Shown: positions 34,907 to 43,863 of the stretch, piece by piece
How positions within the stretch are numbered: the stretch's first letter is position 1
How the letters are laid out: each line of letters begins with the position of its first letter
Source: Deltaproteobacteria bacterium
GTDB lineage: Bacteria > Myxococcota_A > UBA9160 > SMWR01
Assembly: GCA_002729515.1 (NCBI GenBank)
Contig: PBYF01000132.1
Span: 1 to 64,000, forward strand
Direction: 5' to 3'
Length of the DNA: 64,000 bases
The notes under the pieces: model-generated
Told to the model about the DNA's origin: nothing
The model's database searches: none
Seen by the model: only the letters and a program-made list of their open reading frames with translations
Made by a program: the position numbers and the translations under genes

Positions 34907-35689
34907 CTATGGGTGTTGATTGCTCACCGAAACGACCTCGCCCGTCATGTAGCTCGAGTAGTCGCTGGCGAGGAAGACGATTGCGTTGGCGACTTCCCAC
35001 GGCTCCGCCGCACGCCCGAAGGCCTCCTTGGCGCTGAGTTCCTCGATGAGGCCGTCGGGCGTCACCTTGGACAGGAATTCGTGTACGGCGATGCTCGGGG
35101 ATACGGCGTTCACGCGCACACCAGACTCGGCCGCCTCCATCGCGACACAGCGGGTGAAGGCCAACACACCCGCCTTGGCCGCCGCGTAATGCGCCTGGCC
35201 CACCTGGGCGCGCCAGGCCAGGACGGAGGCATTGTTTACGATCGCGCCGGTGCCGCGCTCGAGCATATGGGGAAGAAAGGCACGGGTCACGCGGAACGTG
35301 CCGTTCAGGGTCACGTCGAGCACTTTTCCCCACTGCTCATCGGTCATTTCGACCACGCGCGCGTGGCCGCCGAGCCCGGCGTTGTTCACCAGGACGTCCA
35401 CCCGGCCGAGTTCAGTGACGGCGCTCCGGGCGAGCGTCTCTACTTGTTCGGCATTCGTGACGTCGCAGAGACAGGTGGCCGGGCGCGTTCCGACGAGCTT
35501 CTCGAGTTCGTCGGCCGATTCGGCGAGCCGGCGCTCGTGGAGATCGGAGAGAAGAACGGTCGCGCCTTCCTCTGCGCAGCGCCGCGCTGTCCAGAACCCG
35601 ATGCCGGTGCCCGCAGCAGCGGTCACCACCACCGTCTTTCCGGAGAGCAGCGACCTGCCCTCGGGATAGGCCGGGGCCTTGCGGCTCAT
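34907..35689 (-). CDS. ipdF: IpdF-like SDR (5-OH-HIC-CoA dehydrogenase)
   Basis: This 260-residue SDR has VTAAAGTGIGFWTARRCAEEGA at the cofactor site, NNAGLGGHARVV, NNASVLAWRAQ and H-Y-A-A-A-K, and ends in VSVSNQHP. In M. tuberculosis IpdF (Rv3559c) lies next to fadE30 (Rv3560c) and oxidises 5-OH-HIC-CoA. The same order is found here, with an ATGA overlap to the fadE30-like gene, which supports the name. Sequence resemblance is from memory. Confidence 0.78.
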   Translation of the reverse strand: MSRKAPAYPEGRSLLSGKTVVVTAAAGTGIGFWTARRCAEEGATVLLSDLHERRLAESADELEKLVGTRPATCLCDVTNAEQVETLARSAVTELGRVDVLVNNAGLGGHARVVEMTDEQWGKVLDVTLNGTFRVTRAFLPHMLERGTGAIVNNASVLAWRAQVGQAHYAAAKAGVLAFTRCVAMEAAESGVRVNAVSPSIAVHEFLSKVTPDGLIEELSAKEAFGRAAEPWEVANAIVFLASDYSSYMTGEVVSVSNQHP

Positions 35690-36861
35690 CGCGGCTCCCG
35701 CGGCAAGCCGAGTGCGCGCTCGCCGATGATGTTTCGCTGTATCTGGTTGGAACCGCCGTAGATCGTGTCCGAACGCGTGAACAGGTACATGCGCTGAAGC
35801 CGGTTCAACCCGTAAGGGAACTCGTCGGCGATCTCCGCTTCGGGTCCGAGCACGTCCATGGCGAGTTTCCCGAGCGAACGGTGCCAGTTCGCCCAGTGGA
35901 GCTTGGTGACCATCGCGGCCTGGTTCGCGGCCTCGCCGGAGTCGGATAGCGTTCGCAGCGCGTTGTAGCGTTGGATCTCGAGGCCGATCCAGGCATCGGC
36001 GAGACGCTGCCGGATCAGGGGGTCGCCGATCCTGCCGTTTTCCCGGGCGACTGCGACGATGGCGTCGAGTTCCTGGCGGAAGTTCATCTGCTGGCCCAGC
36101 GTCGACGCACCCCGCTCGAAGGAGAGCGTCGCCAGGGCCACCTTCCAACCCTCGCCGGGGGCTCCGACGATATTGTCCGCTGCTGTCCGGGCTCCGTCGA
36201 AGAACGTCTCGAAGAACTCGGCATCGCCGGTCATCTGGAGGATGGGGCGCATCTCGACTCCGGACTGCTGCATCGGGACCAGCAGGTAGGAGAGTCCCTT
36301 GTGCCGTTCGGAGTCCGGGTCCGTGCGGCAGACCGCGAAGCACCAGTCGGCCCACTCGGCCCAGGAAGTCCACACCTTCTGGCCGTCGATGATCCATTCT
36401 TCGCCCTCGCGGCGCGCCTTCGTCTGCACATTGGCCAGATCCGACCCGGCGTCGGGTTCGGAGTAGCCCTGACACCAGATCTCCTCGCCCTTCAGGATGG
36501 GGGGCAGGAAGCGCTGTTTTTGCGCCTCGGTTCCGAACGCGATCAGCGTCGGGGCGAGGAGCATCTCGCCCACGTGGTTCACGCGTCCCGGACCGCCGGC
36601 ACGCGCGTATTCTTCGTAGAAGATGACCTGCTGCGTGAGCGAGAGCCCGCGTCCGCCCAGGTCAGCCGGCCAACCGAGGCCGATCCAACCGGCCTCTCCC
36701 ATGCGGCGCTCCCACGCCTTGCGCTCCTGGATGAGCGCGCTGTCGTCCCCGGGACCGCCGCGGCCGCGCACGTTTGCGAAGTCACCCGAAAGCTCGTCCT
36801 CGAGCCAAGTGGCGGTTTCTCGGCGGAATGCCTCGTCCTCGTCGCTGAAGCGAAGATCCAA
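35686..36861 (-). CDS. fadE30: FadE30-like acyl-CoA dehydrogenase
   Basis: This 391-residue dehydrogenase starts at the TTG at 36861 (leader GGAGCCCCCCA); longer frames to 36939 would cross the promoter region. Diagnostic segments are WCQGYSEPDAGSDLANVQT, GLSYLLVPMQQSGVEMRPI, FERGASTLGQQMNF and RLQRMYLFTRSDTIYGGSNQIQRN. They closely match M. tuberculosis FadE30 (Rv3560c), which dehydrogenates the CoA ester of HIP-derived propanoate. It is coupled to ipdF and divergent from fadD3, exactly as in the mycobacterial KstR2 locus. Confidence 0.87.
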   Translation of the reverse strand: MDLRFSDEDEAFRRETATWLEDELSGDFANVRGRGGPGDDSALIQERKAWERRMGEAGWIGLGWPADLGGRGLSLTQQVIFYEEYARAGGPGRVNHVGEMLLAPTLIAFGTEAQKQRFLPPILKGEEIWCQGYSEPDAGSDLANVQTKARREGEEWIIDGQKVWTSWAEWADWCFAVCRTDPDSERHKGLSYLLVPMQQSGVEMRPILQMTGDAEFFETFFDGARTAADNIVGAPGEGWKVALATLSFERGASTLGQQMNFRQELDAIVAVARENGRIGDPLIRQRLADAWIGLEIQRYNALRTLSDSGEAANQAAMVTKLHWANWHRSLGKLAMDVLGPEAEIADEFPYGLNRLQRMYLFTRSDTIYGGSNQIQRNIIGERALGLPREPR

Positions 36862-36914
36862 TGGGGGGCTCCGGGTCGAACGGCCGCTGCGTTCGCGGCT
36901 CAGGAAGCGGTGCC

Positions 36915-36926
36915 TATTATGATACG
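36915..36926 (-). promoter_or_regulatory. Shared CGTATCRTWA element, copy B, fadE30/fadD3 intergenic
   Basis: On the minus strand CGTATCATAATA lies 53 bases before the fadE30 start and, read from the other side, 11 bases before the fadD3 ATG. It resembles the elements before ipdA and the dehydrogenase at 8222. In a 76-base divergent intergenic region, one site could control both genes. Confidence 0.4.
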
Positions 36927-36937
36927 GTACGGCTCCC

Positions 36938-38521
36938 ATGCAAGGCGCGCTGGATCCGGCGAACGGAGAAACGATTCCCCGCGTGGTTCTCGCCGCTGCC
37001 GAGCGCTACGGGGATGCCTCGGCTCTCGAAGACGGCGATCTGCGGCTCGGATTTCGCGAACTCGCCGAAGAGGGCCTGCGTGCGGCTCGGGCGTTCATCG
37101 CGGCCGGGCTGGAGCCCGGCGACCGGGTGGGCGTCTGGGCTCCGAACATCGGAGAGTGGGTGATCGCCGCCATCGGACTCCAGGCTGCCGGGGGCGTTCT
37201 CGTCACGCTCAACACGCGGTTCAAGGGTCCTGAGGCCGGCTATGTGATGCGCAAGAGCGGGGCGAAGCTGCTCTTCACCATGACCGAGTTCCTCGGCTTC
37301 GACTACGTCCAGGCGATCCAATCCCAGGAGCTGCTCGAACTCGAGCGGGTCGTCACCTTTCGGGGCCAGGCGGAAGGCGCCCAGCCCTGGGAGGCATTCC
37401 TGGCCGAGGGCGAGAGCGTCCCCGAGGAAGAGGCGCGTGCGCGGGCTGAGGCTGTGGGGCCCGAGGATCTCTCCGATCTCATTTTCACGAGTGGAACCAC
37501 CGGCAGCCCCAAGGCCGTCATGACCGCGCACCGCCAGAACGTGCGGGTCTTCGCCACGTGGAGTGAGGTCGTGGGGCTCCGGGAGGGCGATCGTTACCTG
37601 ATCGCGAATCCCTTCTTCCACTCTTTCGGTTACAAGGCCGGTTGGCTCGCGGCGATCATGCGCGGCGCAACCATCGTCCCCCACGCTGTCTTCGATGCGG
37701 CCGCGGTGCTCGAGCGGGTTGCGAAGGAGCGGATCAGTATGCTTCCCGGACCGCCGACGCTCTACCAGTCGTTTCTCTCCCATCCAGGTCTCGCGGACTA
37801 CGATCTCTCCACGCTGCGGCTCGCCGTCACCGGTGCTGCGGCGATTCCGGTCGAGCTCATTCACCGGATGCGCGACGAACTCGGCTTCGAAACGATCATC
37901 ACCGGTTACGGCCTGACGGAGACCTGCGGGACCGTCAGCATGTGCCGTTACGACGACGATCCGGAGACGATCGCCACGACTTCGGGCCGGGCGATCCCCG
38001 ACGTGGAGGTGCGCTGCATCGACCCCGATGGAACCGAGGTGGCCCGCGGTGAGCCGGGTGAGGTGATCGTGCGGGGCTACAACGTGATGCGAGGCTATTT
38101 CGACGACGAGGAAGAGACGCGCAAGACGATCGACGCCGATGGGTGGCTTCATACCGGCGACATCGCCGTGATGGACCAGCGCGGTTATCTGCGCATCACC
38201 GATCGAATCAAGGACATGTTCATCAACGGGGGGTTCAACGTCTACCCCGCCGAAGTGGAGAACCTGCTCTACGGCAGCGGGAAGTTTGCGCAGGTCGCCG
38301 TGATCGGGGTGCCGCACGAACGCGCGGGAGAGGTCGGCATGGCGTTCGTGGTTCCCGCGCCCGGGGAAGAGGTCACGCCCGAAGGCGTGATCGGCTGGTG
38401 CCGGGAAAACATGGCGAACTACAAGGTTCCGCGGCGAGTCGAGATCGTTTCGGAGTTTCCCATGACACCCTCCGGGAAGGTGCAGAAATTTGCGCTTCGG
38501 GAGCGCGTCGGAGCGCGTTAG
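36938..38521 (+). CDS. fadD3: FadD3-like acyl-CoA ligase (HIP-CoA ligase)
   Basis: This 527-residue AMP-forming ligase has the P-loop FTSGTTGSPKAVMTAHRQN (183-201), NPFFHSFGYKAGW, LPGPPTLYQSFLSHP, GYGLTETCGT, WLHTGDIAVMD, INGGFNVYPAEVE and PSGKVQKFALRE. NPFFHxFGYKAG and the PGPPT segment are typical of FadD3 (Rv3561). That enzyme attaches CoA to HIP, the propanoate left after rings A and B are removed. The gene is divergent from fadE30 across a short AT-rich region, as in mycobacteria. It opens the ring C/D pathway. Confidence 0.85.
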   Translation: MQGALDPANGETIPRVVLAAAERYGDASALEDGDLRLGFRELAEEGLRAARAFIAAGLEPGDRVGVWAPNIGEWVIAAIGLQAAGGVLVTLNTRFKGPEAGYVMRKSGAKLLFTMTEFLGFDYVQAIQSQELLELERVVTFRGQAEGAQPWEAFLAEGESVPEEEARARAEAVGPEDLSDLIFTSGTTGSPKAVMTAHRQNVRVFATWSEVVGLREGDRYLIANPFFHSFGYKAGWLAAIMRGATIVPHAVFDAAAVLERVAKERISMLPGPPTLYQSFLSHPGLADYDLSTLRLAVTGAAAIPVELIHRMRDELGFETIITGYGLTETCGTVSMCRYDDDPETIATTSGRAIPDVEVRCIDPDGTEVARGEPGEVIVRGYNVMRGYFDDEEETRKTIDADGWLHTGDIAVMDQRGYLRITDRIKDMFINGGFNVYPAEVENLLYGSGKFAQVAVIGVPHERAGEVGMAFVVPAPGEEVTPEGVIGWCRENMANYKVPRRVEIVSEFPMTPSGKVQKFALRERVGAR

Positions 38522-38550
38522 CCGATGGCATCGGAAGCACCGGATCCCCC

Positions 38551-40077
38551 ATGCTCGACGCCGAGTGTCTCTGGGAGCTCGTCGAGAAGCGCGCCGCCGC
38601 GACTCCGGACGCCCCATTTGCGATCGACGATGCCGGCCGCCGCCTCGGCTTCGGGGCGTACCGCGACACCGCGCTCCGCTGTGCAGCGGGTCTCCACGCG
38701 CTGGGGGTCGGAGAGGGGACTCGCGTCTCGTGGCAGCTACCCACCACGATCGATGCTCTGGTGTTGTGCGCTGCGCTTTCGAGACTGGGTGCGGTGCAAA
38801 ACCCGATCCTTCCGATCTACAGGGAGCGGGAGGTCGGATTTGCGGTGACCCAGCTCGGATCCCGGCTCCTGGTGGTGCCGGGTGTGTTCCGGGGTTTCGA
38901 CTACGGGGCAATGGCTCGTGAACTCGCCGCCGGACGGCCGGAGCTCGAGACGGTCTCCGTCGACCGGGGCCTGCCCGATGCGAACCCGTCGGCACTTCCC
39001 CCGGAACCGCCTGCTGATCCGGACGCGCTGCGCTGGGTGCTCTACACCTCGGGGACGACGGCAGACCCGAAGGGTGCAAAGCACACCGACCGCACGTTGC
39101 TGGCGGCGGCGCGCGGCTTTGCCGGCCGTCTCCAGCTGCGGGAAGACGACCGCATTGCCCTGGTCTTTCCGCTAACGCACGTCGGAGGGATCGCCTGGCT
39201 GATGAACGGCCTGCTTGCGGGCTGCAGGCAGCTCGTCGTGCCGGTCTTTGATCCGGGGAAGACGGTTCCCTTTCTCGCCGAGCAGGGCGTCACGCAGGCC
39301 ACCGCTGGTACTGTCTTCCACCAGGCCTACCTGGCCGCCCAGCGTGAACGACCCGGCGAGCCGCTCTTTCCGGCGGTGCGCTGCTTCCCGGGCGGTGGAG
39401 CTCCGAAGCCGCCGCAGCTCCACTACGACATTCGCAACGAGATGGGTGCACCCATCGCATCGGGTTACGGTCTGACAGAGTGTCCGGTGCTGGTGATGAA
39501 CGGCCCCGACGACCCCGACGAGAAGCTCGCGCACACGGAGGGGCGCCCGTGTCCGCCGGAGGCGGTGTTGCGCATTGTCGGAGCCGATGGCAGCGACCGG
39601 GGCCCGGGTGAGGAGGGCGAGATTCGCGCGAAGGCTCCGCAGCAGTGCACCGGGTACCTGGATTCCGCGCTCGACGCGGCGGCCTTCGATGACCAGGGCT
39701 TCTTCCGCACTGGGGACCTGGGCGCGCTCGACGCCGATGGCTTTCTCACCATCACCGGTCGTCTCAAGGACGTGATCATCCGCAAGGGAGAAAACATCAG
39801 CGCGAAGGAGTTGGAGGACCTTCTCTATAGACATCCGAAGGTCGAAGACGTCGCCGTGATTGGGCTCCCAGATCCGGATACGGGCGAGCGGGCCTGCGCC
39901 GTGGTGGTGTCGGCTGGTGCCGGGAATCCGGTCACGCTGGGCGAGATTGCAGGCTTCTTGAAGGCAGAGGGCCTGATGCTGCAGAAACTTCCGGAGCGGC
40001 TCGAATTCATCGACGAACTTCCGCGAAACCCGACGGGAAAGGTCCTGAAGCATGAGCTGCGCCAGCGCTTCGAGTGA
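38551..40077 (+). CDS. AMP-dependent acyl-CoA ligase
   Basis: This 508-residue ligase has the P-loop LYTSGTTADPKGAKHTDRTL, FPLTHVGGIAWLMNGLL, SGYGLTECPV, FRTGDLGALD, IIRKGENISAKELEDLL and PTGKVLKHELRQRFE. The pattern recalls cyclohexanecarboxylate- and FadD-type CoA ligases, so an alicyclic acid is plausible. It follows fadD3 by 30 bases on the same strand. The ribosome site before the ATG at 38551 is weak. The exact substrate is unknown. Confidence 0.84.
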   Translation: MLDAECLWELVEKRAAATPDAPFAIDDAGRRLGFGAYRDTALRCAAGLHALGVGEGTRVSWQLPTTIDALVLCAALSRLGAVQNPILPIYREREVGFAVTQLGSRLLVVPGVFRGFDYGAMARELAAGRPELETVSVDRGLPDANPSALPPEPPADPDALRWVLYTSGTTADPKGAKHTDRTLLAAARGFAGRLQLREDDRIALVFPLTHVGGIAWLMNGLLAGCRQLVVPVFDPGKTVPFLAEQGVTQATAGTVFHQAYLAAQRERPGEPLFPAVRCFPGGGAPKPPQLHYDIRNEMGAPIASGYGLTECPVLVMNGPDDPDEKLAHTEGRPCPPEAVLRIVGADGSDRGPGEEGEIRAKAPQQCTGYLDSALDAAAFDDQGFFRTGDLGALDADGFLTITGRLKDVIIRKGENISAKELEDLLYRHPKVEDVAVIGLPDPDTGERACAVVVSAGAGNPVTLGEIAGFLKAEGLMLQKLPERLEFIDELPRNPTGKVLKHELRQRFE

Positions 40078-40148
40078 GCGTCTCCATCCGGCAGGGAACC
40101 GATTCGCCTAGCGTTCCAATTCCATGCGCACCGGGATTACTCGAATCG

Positions 40149-40982
40149 CTAGCGATCGCCCGTCCGGTAGTCACCGAAGGGGGCGTCGCGCTTGCTCAGT
40201 GCCTTCGTGAGTCCGGCTTCGCGGTCGGACATGAAGGCGGCGAAGGTATCGGTGTGCAAGGCCAGCGCGCAGAGTTCGGTTCCCTTGCGGATCGCGCTGC
40301 GCATCCCCATTTCTTCCATCGCCCTGTGGACGGTCCGCTTGTTGATCTGGACGATGTCCGTGGGAATGTTTGCGACGCGACCCGCGATCTCGAGTACGCG
40401 TTTCTCGAGTTCTCCGGCCGGGAAGGCCCGGGTGGCGAAGCCCACCCGAACCGCCTCGAGACCCGAAAGCGAGTCCCCGGTGAGCATGCTCTCCATGGCG
40501 GCGCGCATGCCCATGAGCCACGCGTGGTACTGCATGTCCGGGGTTCCGAAGCGGACCGCCGGGTAGCCGATCTTCGCGTCGTCGGCGACGTACACCAGGT
40601 CGCAGCCCGTGGCGAGTTCGGTGGCGCCGGCGAGGCAGTAGCTATGCACCTGGGCGATCACCGGCTTGGCCAGGTCCCAGATACTCATCCAGCCTTCCGT
40701 CACGTGACGCGGGTAGGAGCCGAGTCCGGCGGCCGTGTGATGAGCGGGCGGCTGGTCGTCGTCCATGGCATTCGCGCTGAGGTCGTAGCCCGCCGAGAAA
40801 CAGGGACCGGCACCGCGAATGATCGTGACCCGAACGCCGGGATCGTCGTCGTTCACACGCAGGGCGGCGAGGATCTCGCGCCGCAGCGGGGCGTTGAGCG
40901 CATTTCGCTTCTCGGGTCGGTTCAACGTGATACGCCGGATGTGCGGGGCGGGGTCGTCGACCAGGATCGTGGAATCGCTCAC
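40149..40982 (-). CDS. Enoyl-CoA hydratase/isomerase family protein
   Basis: This 277-residue crotonase has LNRPEKRNALNAPLRREIL, the oxyanion segment CFSAGYDLSANAM and SYCLAGATELATGCDLVYVA, which keeps the first catalytic Glu. The second position is Asp in GTPDMQYHAWLMG. Hydratase activity on a branched or alicyclic enoyl-CoA is plausible. It is a single gene on the minus strand, convergent with the ligase at 38551, with AGGAGATG at its start. No exact role is claimed. Confidence 0.83.
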   Translation of the reverse strand: MSDSTILVDDPAPHIRRITLNRPEKRNALNAPLRREILAALRVNDDDPGVRVTIIRGAGPCFSAGYDLSANAMDDDQPPAHHTAAGLGSYPRHVTEGWMSIWDLAKPVIAQVHSYCLAGATELATGCDLVYVADDAKIGYPAVRFGTPDMQYHAWLMGMRAAMESMLTGDSLSGLEAVRVGFATRAFPAGELEKRVLEIAGRVANIPTDIVQINKRTVHRAMEEMGMRSAIRKGTELCALALHTDTFAAFMSDREAGLTKALSKRDAPFGDYRTGDR

Positions 40983-41092
40983 GGCATCTCCTCTTCGGTC
41001 GGGGTGTGTGGGTGGCGCAGTATGACGCGAACGGCACCCGATGTCTGCGGCCCGGACGGCCGTCAGCTGCGGAGCCCCGTGTCGTCGTGCAG

Positions 41093-42169
41093 CTAGTGCG
41101 GCAGCGGAGCCCGCCCGATCCGGTCCCCGATGAAACTGCCGATCCAGACGTCGTCGCCCACCTGGAGCGCGACGGTCCCCGCGCCCATGGGCGTGCCGTC
41201 GCTGTCGATCACTACTTCGCTGATTCCCGTCTCGGCGTCGATGGCAACGATCTGGAACGGCCGTATGCAGCTTCCGGATTCGATGCTCGTGCAGGCGAGA
41301 GTTTCGAGAAAACTTCCGGGGTGCGAGGCGACCAGGAGTCGCCCATCACTGGACCAGGTCGCATTGTCCGGGCTTTCGACCTCCGCGGAAAAGACCGTTT
41401 CCCCCGTATCGAGTCGGATCGCGCGCACCTCGTCTCCCATGTAGACGTTGAGGTAGAGCGTCGATCCGTCGTCGGAGATTTCGAGGCCGTTCGGGAACGA
41501 GGCCTCGGTGCCCGGGACATCTGAAAACCCCGTTTCTGGTTGCCACTCGAGTACCCGGCCGAGTTTGGTCTCGAAAGCGATCATGCGCAGTATCTGCAAG
41601 GCGGTGCCGGCGGTACCGCTGGCCGGGAACATGTGGGTTGTCAGGAAACCACCTTCGGGGAGGATCAACACGTCGTTCAGGTTGGCGCCTTCGGGTGCCG
41701 GTACGCAGCCGCGCCAGCGCAGTGCGAGCTTCTCGGACGACGGCAGGACCTCGAAGAACTCGATCGATTCACGTCCCCCGTGGTTGACGGCCAGCAGCAT
41801 CCAGCTGCCATCGGGCCCGCGCCCGAGGTTGATTCCGTGCGGGCTGAACGCGGTGCCGGGCGGGCCCGGGCATTGCGCGGAGCCCCAGTCGCCCGGTCCC
41901 GGGGTGGCGTTTTCGAGGGGAAACAGTGGCGTCGGGCCCCCGCTCTCGGGCGTGAAGGCAACCAGGCCGCCGCCTCCGGTTCCATCGGTTCGGGCCGCCT
42001 GGCTCACGATGAGTGTCTTCCCATCGGGCGAAAGCGCGAGGTCCTCAGGGTTCTGAAAGCCGCAAAAGACCTCCATGCCGGGGGTCGATTCGCATATCGT
42101 GTTGGCTTCGCCTCCGGCGCAGCCGAGAAGAACCGCGCACACGCCAGCGAATCCCCATACTCGTATCAC
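41093..42169 (-). CDS. Beta-propeller lipoprotein (SMP-30/NHL-like)
   Basis: This 358-residue protein from a GTG has GGGGGAG about 4 bases upstream. Residues 1-17 form a lipoprotein signal with L-L-G-C and Cys17. The mature part has repeated strands such as NPEDLALSPDGKTLIVS, SPHGINLGRGPDG, FPNGLEISDDGSTLYLNVY and ATWSSDGRLLVASHP, typical of SMP-30/gluconolactonase or strictosidine-synthase-like six-bladed propellers. Such proteins bind calcium and may hydrolyse lactones or act as binding proteins. I see no specific function. It is divergent from the SDR at 42230. Confidence 0.78.
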   Translation of the reverse strand: MIRVWGFAGVCAVLLGCAGGEANTICESTPGMEVFCGFQNPEDLALSPDGKTLIVSQAARTDGTGGGGLVAFTPESGGPTPLFPLENATPGPGDWGSAQCPGPPGTAFSPHGINLGRGPDGSWMLLAVNHGGRESIEFFEVLPSSEKLALRWRGCVPAPEGANLNDVLILPEGGFLTTHMFPASGTAGTALQILRMIAFETKLGRVLEWQPETGFSDVPGTEASFPNGLEISDDGSTLYLNVYMGDEVRAIRLDTGETVFSAEVESPDNATWSSDGRLLVASHPGSFLETLACTSIESGSCIRPFQIVAIDAETGISEVVIDSDGTPMGAGTVALQVGDDVWIGSFIGDRIGRAPLPH

Positions 42170-42229
42170 GCTGCTCCCCCCCTGAGCCGGCGCCAGTATA
42201 CTGCTGCCTGCCGAGGAGGGTGAGGAGCA

Positions 42230-43177
42230 TTGGCGGACGAGCTTCGTTTCGATGGCCGTGTCGTATTGGTGACCGGGGCTGGCGGCGGTCTCGGCGCAGA
42301 GTACGCAAAACTTCTGGCACAGCGCGGCGCACGCGTCGTGGTCAACGACATCGGCGGAGTCGACGCCGAAGCCCAGGAGGGTGCCAGCGCTGCCGGCATC
42401 GTGGCACAGATCGAGGCTGCCGGCGGCGAGGCAGTGGCCGACACCCACAGCGTGGCCACGGCCGACGGTGGAAGGGCGATGGTCGCACACGCGCTCGAGC
42501 ACTTCGGCCGGTTGGACGCGGTGGTGAACAACGCGGGCATCGGCCGCACGGGTTCGGGGTTTTCGGACATTTCCGACGAGCAGCTCGACCTCGTGTTGAG
42601 GACCCATCTCTACGGGGCCTTTCACGTGCTCCGGCCGGCTTGGCGCATCATGTGCGAACAGGGCTACGGCCGTGTCGTGAATACCGCGTCTTCCACGGCA
42701 ATCGGGGTGGATGACTCGTGGGATTACCCGGCGGCCAAAGGCGGAGTGGTGAGTCTGACGCGCTGTCTCGCAATTACCGGTGAGCACCACGACATCAAGG
42801 TCAACGCGATCATGCCGTTGGCATACACGCCGATGTCGGCACAAGTTCCCAGCGATGAAATTCGAGGCTGGATGAAGCGGACGTTTCCGGCGGAGACAGT
42901 GGCACCCACTGTGGCCCTTCTCTGCCACGAAGCGGCGCCCTGCACAGGAGAGATCTTCAGTGTCGGTGCCGGGCGCACGGCAAGGGTCACGTACGCGGTG
43001 GTTCCCGGTTTCAAGACGCGGGAGCCGACGATGGAGGCACTGCGCGACAATTGGAGCGACGTGCTGGATACGGAAGGCCTGGTGCTCGCGGGCTCCGGTG
43101 CCGTGGATGCAGGGCTCTTTGGCGTCGGCTTCGACGATCTGGGTACGACGCGCATGGCATCGGATTCCAAGAATTAG
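42230..43177 (+). CDS. SDR, MFE-2-type hydroxyacyl-CoA dehydrogenase-like
   Basis: This 315-residue SDR begins at a TTG after GAGGAG sites. It has TGAGGGLGAEYAKLLAQRGA, VNDIGGVDAEAQEG, NNAGIG, NTASSTAIG and D-Y-P-A-A-K, followed by an extension of about 60 residues after the Rossmann core. The VNDIGG and long C terminus match the dehydrogenase part of multifunctional enzyme 2. It could serve side-chain beta-oxidation. Its isolation from other beta-oxidation genes leaves this open. Confidence 0.82.
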   Translation: MADELRFDGRVVLVTGAGGGLGAEYAKLLAQRGARVVVNDIGGVDAEAQEGASAAGIVAQIEAAGGEAVADTHSVATADGGRAMVAHALEHFGRLDAVVNNAGIGRTGSGFSDISDEQLDLVLRTHLYGAFHVLRPAWRIMCEQGYGRVVNTASSTAIGVDDSWDYPAAKGGVVSLTRCLAITGEHHDIKVNAIMPLAYTPMSAQVPSDEIRGWMKRTFPAETVAPTVALLCHEAAPCTGEIFSVGAGRTARVTYAVVPGFKTREPTMEALRDNWSDVLDTEGLVLAGSGAVDAGLFGVGFDDLGTTRMASDSKN

Positions 43178-43251
43178 AGGATGTCTGCCTCGTGGACGTG
43201 ATTGTATGGAGTAGGATGTGATATGAGTCCCTTGAGGAGTAGGACTGTCCC

Positions 43252-43815
43252 ATGCGAGTGAGTTTTGATCTGAGTCCGCGCGACCTGCGCTACTTCAAAC
43301 GCATTCTTCGCGAGGCGCGCGAGAATGCGCGCGGAAAGAGCGAGAAGGAGATCGCCAGCGCGGCGCAGACGCTTCTGACCAACCTGCAGGGTGTCGAGGT
43401 TTCGGATTTCATCCGCAAGCGGATCGGCGTTCTCGCGCAGTTGGTGGCGATACTGGAGGACACCGAATGGCGTCTCGGGAACGAGGACCGGGCTCGAGTC
43501 GTCGATGCGTTGGCTTACTTCGCTGAGCCGGAAGACCTGATCCCGGACCGTATTCCGGTGCTGGGTTTTCTGGATGATGCGATCATGATCGAACTCGTGG
43601 CAGAGGAATTGCGCCACGATCTCGATGCGTACGGCGATTTCTGTGACTTCCGGAAGAAGGAAGAAAAACGGCACGGCAAGCGCCAGGACGCGGCCTCCCG
43701 CGAGGAGTGGTTGAAGGCCCGACGCATACAACTCCACCAACGCATGCGCCGTCGTCGCCGCTCGCGCGCCGGGCGCAGCCGGAGCCCACGCCAGTCCACG
43801 CTTTCCCTCTGGTAG
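43252..43815 (+). CDS. YkvA/DUF1232-like protein
   Basis: This 187-residue protein contains LAYFAEPEDLIPDRIPVLGFLDDAIMIELV (about 82-111), the signature of DUF1232/YkvA, whose function is unknown. The N-terminal half is helical and charged; the C-terminal 50 residues are strongly basic (RMRRRRRSRAGRSRSP) and probably disordered, perhaps binding nucleic acid or membranes. The hydrophobic stretch is short for a transmembrane helix. It starts 74 bases after the SDR and has no obvious partner. Confidence 0.75.
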   Translation: MRVSFDLSPRDLRYFKRILREARENARGKSEKEIASAAQTLLTNLQGVEVSDFIRKRIGVLAQLVAILEDTEWRLGNEDRARVVDALAYFAEPEDLIPDRIPVLGFLDDAIMIELVAEELRHDLDAYGDFCDFRKKEEKRHGKRQDAASREEWLKARRIQLHQRMRRRRRSRAGRSRSPRQSTLSLW

Positions 43816-43863
43816 CGGGCTGGATCCGGCGCGAGATACGCGCCGCTGCACCGGGAAGTTTGC

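Noticed and set aside
36917-39079. Long minus-strand frame of 720 codons over fadD3
   Set aside because: It is a mirror frame of a high-GC gene whose plus-strand product has all ligase motifs; its own sequence is Arg/Pro-rich without a domain.
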